This document shows, in pieces, positions 61,161 to 64,000 of a stretch of DNA of 64,000 nt. This DNA is from Himantopus leucocephalus (lineage: Eukaryota > Chordata > Aves > Charadriiformes > Recurvirostridae): positions 57,008,839-57,072,838 of the forward strand of contig RSEF01000031.1 in NCBI GenBank assembly GCA_003993805.1. Reading direction: 5' to 3'. The translations under genes were made by a program, and so were the position numbers. The notes below the pieces were generated by a model, which did no database searches, had not been told where the DNA came from, and saw nothing but the letters and a program-made list of their open reading frames with translations. The first letter of the stretch is position 1. Each line of letters opens with the position of its first letter.

Positions 61161-64000
61161 CTTCCTAATAAGCGGAGTTTTCTCCTCTGTTGTGGGATTC
61201 TGAATGTACTGATAAAATATTCTTAAATGGTTCCCAATTATCATCTGTGGTTTCCTACTTGAAAATTGTTTCTCTGCTAAATGTTTTATAACTGCACCAA
61301 CCTTGCAGAAGATTCAAGTTCTTTCAGTGCACCACAAGCTACATGTGAATTTGGACTTTATTTTAGTAACACATGAGACAGAATTAGCTGCATCTAAACC
61401 TGCATTTAGATTTTTAGTTCTGTGACCATCTCTTCTTCAGTTGTCCAAACGAGGTCTAATTTCTATGGTGTTGGACGCAATCAGGGAGCGAAGAGCATGA
61501 GCTTCTCAAATCCCCTGGCAGATGGCAGAGGTACAAAAAATGCACCTCATGAGCACTGCGTTGCCAGCCAGTGCTGTAACTGGGAGGATGCACCTGCTTC
61601 TGCTGCACATGGCGTCACTCGGGTTTGGCTCACCAGCCCTCTAATGTGAGTGCCAAGGTTGCTGGCTCTTATGCAATGGTCCTATTCAAGTCATTTATCT
61701 TCTGCTTTTCCTTACCATGGTCAGGGCTCATCTGCTCAACTGTCACCCAGCATTTACAACACGTCTGTCTTCCTTTCCTTTGCAGATAGCGTGGTCTTCA
61801 GCAGCGCCCACAGCTGGGCATCCTTTAACTGCTGAAGGTGGAGGGCAAGATGTACATCTCAGATGGTATCCAGCATCAGGCGGATTTTCTATAGGTAAAG
61901 TGGCAGGGAAGGTTTTGGGTTTTTTCTTGTTACTCAAGTGTGCTGCAAGGCACTTTGGTGGCTCCCAGTATTTGAATCTGACAAATGCTTGGAATACTTG
62001 CCTCGCACATTTTCCCCTTGTTATGTCATTCTGCTCATACTTTGGATACTGGCTATGCCTCATGGTTAAGATGTCTTTTGTATGCCTCCAGGATTACTGA
62101 TGCCTTTGGCCCAAGGGCAGGGGATGGAGCACAGCTCAGTATCTCTGAGTGCGGAATTTGTCACTGGCAACACGTCCTTTGAAGTTTTATTTCCAAGGTC
62201 ATTTGTACTTGCACTATCAGTTGGAGAAAGCAGAAATACTGTTGTACAGCAGAGAAGAAACACAGAGCAGTTGCTACTTATCCTCCATGCACCAGCTTCC
62301 CTCCTACAGTGAATAGTTTTGATTACTTCCTTACAAGTCATCTTGTGGATCAATGTCTGCAGCGGTTAATTGTGAGGGGAGTAAATGCAACACTGACTTA
62401 AAGTAACAGCCACTAAGCTGTACAGCATGTAGCGTTAAGTGTCTGCAAAAACAAGGTTTCTTCATTTCCATCTTCTGACCACATTGGCACCATAAAGGGA
62501 AAGCAAAATCAGAGTCAACTCGGCCTTGCCTTCTCCAGCACAGTATTCCCATATGACTTATGGCCAGTGAATCAGCAAAACCTGTCTGAAAGGTCATGAT
62601 CTTAGAGGTCATAGCTTTTATCTCTCTGCTCTCCCCCAAGATATGCTCAGCTAACTGTAACCAACCTTCAGGACATCAATATCCTGCCAGAAGTGCATTT
62701 TGGTTTTAAAACTGGATTTTAATGTATGTATCACTGCTGCAAATCTGGTGCTGGCTGAGAAACAGCCCAAAGGATTGCAACCATCATTTAAGGTGGAGGG
62801 GCTGTTTGTAACCATAGTTGGAACCCCAGGATGAAAAAAAAATGGGGAATGCCTATTTCAGGGCCTTAAACCAGTTTTCCCTCTTATTCACAATGCACCT
62901 AGATTAAAGCCTCTGTTAATTGTGAAGTTACTCTGCAGAAAAAGTATGGCTTTTGTACAGCAGGTCCCTGATCAACACTAAAAAGATCCTTCTTTTAAAT
63001 CAACAAATTAAGAAAACTCTGACATTGCAAAACTCCCCTTGCTGCTCTGGCCAGAGGCTGCAGAGGGTCTGCAGGACATTTGACTCGCAGGTACCACCAT
63101 GCTCAGGCTGCCTTGGCCATGTCCCATTGCACACGGGGATCCTGTGATCTGCACACAGGCAAAGCTGCTGCATGCCTCTCTGGGAACTTCAGAGGAGCAT
63201 CAGTCATCAGAAAAGCACAACCTCTTTACCCTTTAAGGAACTTGCAAATTTTACTATACTTTTAATATTTACAAAATAATGCTTTTGCTATTACTTTTTC
63301 ACTTTCTTGAACTTGTTTTAAAGAGGAAGTTGTTGGCTCCTTTTTTTCTCTTAATGTATTTTAACACAGGTATTGGTTACCCTATATTTCACACTAGGCA
63401 GCACATGTGCTTTTAGCCAAGGAGGGAATGAAGGTACAAGGGTTACAGTGACATTTCTAGAAATAGAACTAGATTAAATATTTGAACCATGTCATGGGTG
63501 GTATTAATTGCCACACCATGTGATCCTGAGCGACATTTTAGAGGAATGGCAGAGTCACAGCTAAAGTTCACACAGGCTTATAATCACAGATAATGTAGAC
63601 GCACATCTTAAACTGTTAAGCCGTTTAGCTCACGGTATCACTGCAGTGAGCTGAACTTTCACGTGGTGGAGGGAGGAGGAGGCTGGTCTCTTGTATTTGA
63701 GAAGTAATTCCTTTGAGCCATCCTTAGCTTGAGCTAAAGCCTACAGATGCCAGTGGAAAGTTTTCTCTGCCCGTCTATGGAAGTTGCTAGCACCTTAGAA
63801 ACATCTGAAATAAATGTCACAAGAGACTACATGCATGAGAGACCATTTTTAGATGCCCAGAAACCAGTTTACATTGCTCTTGGTTTGCTGTATCACTCTA
63901 CAGGTTCAGAGGCTAAGATACAAATTAAAACCTTAAATCTCATAACGCAATAAAGGTAATTTTTTTCACTTTCTCATAGATCACCCTGAGAAAGACTCAA

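Larger units (their letters stand above)
55448..64000 (-). other. CKMT2 upstream region (no coding exon recognised)
   Basis: Should contain the untranslated first exon(s) and promoter of CKMT2, but none can be placed from sequence alone. On human 5q the next gene is RASGRF2; nothing resembling its C-terminal exon was seen. Overlapping ORFs of up to 165 codons (58061-58643) lack recognisable domains. A single N is at 58995. Confidence 0.6.

Noticed and set aside
55448..64000. RASGRF2 3' exon expected by synteny
   Set aside because: No segment resembling the RasGEF C-terminus was seen on either strand, so the gene probably begins beyond the window.

Overview
This window is vertebrate nuclear DNA, almost certainly from a bird. 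All coding sequence is split into short GT-AG exons separated by AT-rich introns. CR1 LINE ends with the typical (ATTCTATG)n tail are present, one gene starts in a CpG island, and a degenerate endogenous retrovirus sits in an intergenic spacer. Three genes are recognisable: ACOT12, ZCCHC9 and CKMT2. They are neighbours in the same relative order and orientation on human 5q14. Human chromosome 5 and 9 segments correspond to the chicken Z chromosome, so the locus may be Z-linked; that is an inference from synteny.

Layout. Positions 1-1994 are the end of ACOT12 intron 1; exon 1 and the promoter lie outside the window. ACOT12 (acyl-CoA thioesterase 12) runs on the + strand through 14 exons from 1995 to the stop codon at 28793, with poly(A) signals at 29015 and 29315. 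A spacer of about 2.8 kb follows. ZCCHC9 (CCHC zinc-knuckle nucleolar protein) runs on the - strand: coding exons at 33826-39399, a probable non-coding first exon at about 39800, and a CpG-island promoter up to about 40160. From 40159 to the 100-N gap at 42782-42881 there is a CR1 fragment and then a + strand gammaretrovirus-like provirus remnant (primer-binding site, broken gag). Its gag is interrupted by a second, structurally complete LTR. After the gap, CKMT2 (sarcomeric mitochondrial creatine kinase) runs on the - strand with 8 coding exons between 43336 and 55362, giving 380 codons. The terminal exon, about 39 codons in the family, is not in the visible sequence and most likely lies in the gap. 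From 55384 to 64000 no coding exon is recognised. This stretch should hold CKMT2 5' untranslated exon(s) and promoter, and it contains MEF2-, SRF-, E-box- and MCAT-like motifs.

The genes do not form an operon-like unit. ACOT12 hydrolyses cytosolic acetyl/acyl-CoA, ZCCHC9 is a small nucleic-acid-binding protein, and CKMT2 makes phosphocreatine in the intermembrane space of muscle mitochondria. ACOT12 and ZCCHC9 are convergent. CKMT2 and ZCCHC9 are tandem, separated by only about 3 kb of visible sequence that is filled mostly by transposable elements.

No novel gene system was found. The observations most worth checking are the hidden CKMT2 terminal exon, the nested retroelement and its very short LTR-like terminus, a 28-bp perfect inverted repeat in a CKMT2 intron, a 22-bp tandem duplication beside a CKMT2 splice acceptor, a 16-bp polypyrimidine minisatellite beside an ACOT12 acceptor, and a possible muscle regulatory cluster. 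Isolated single Ns occur at 5171, 48873 and 58995.
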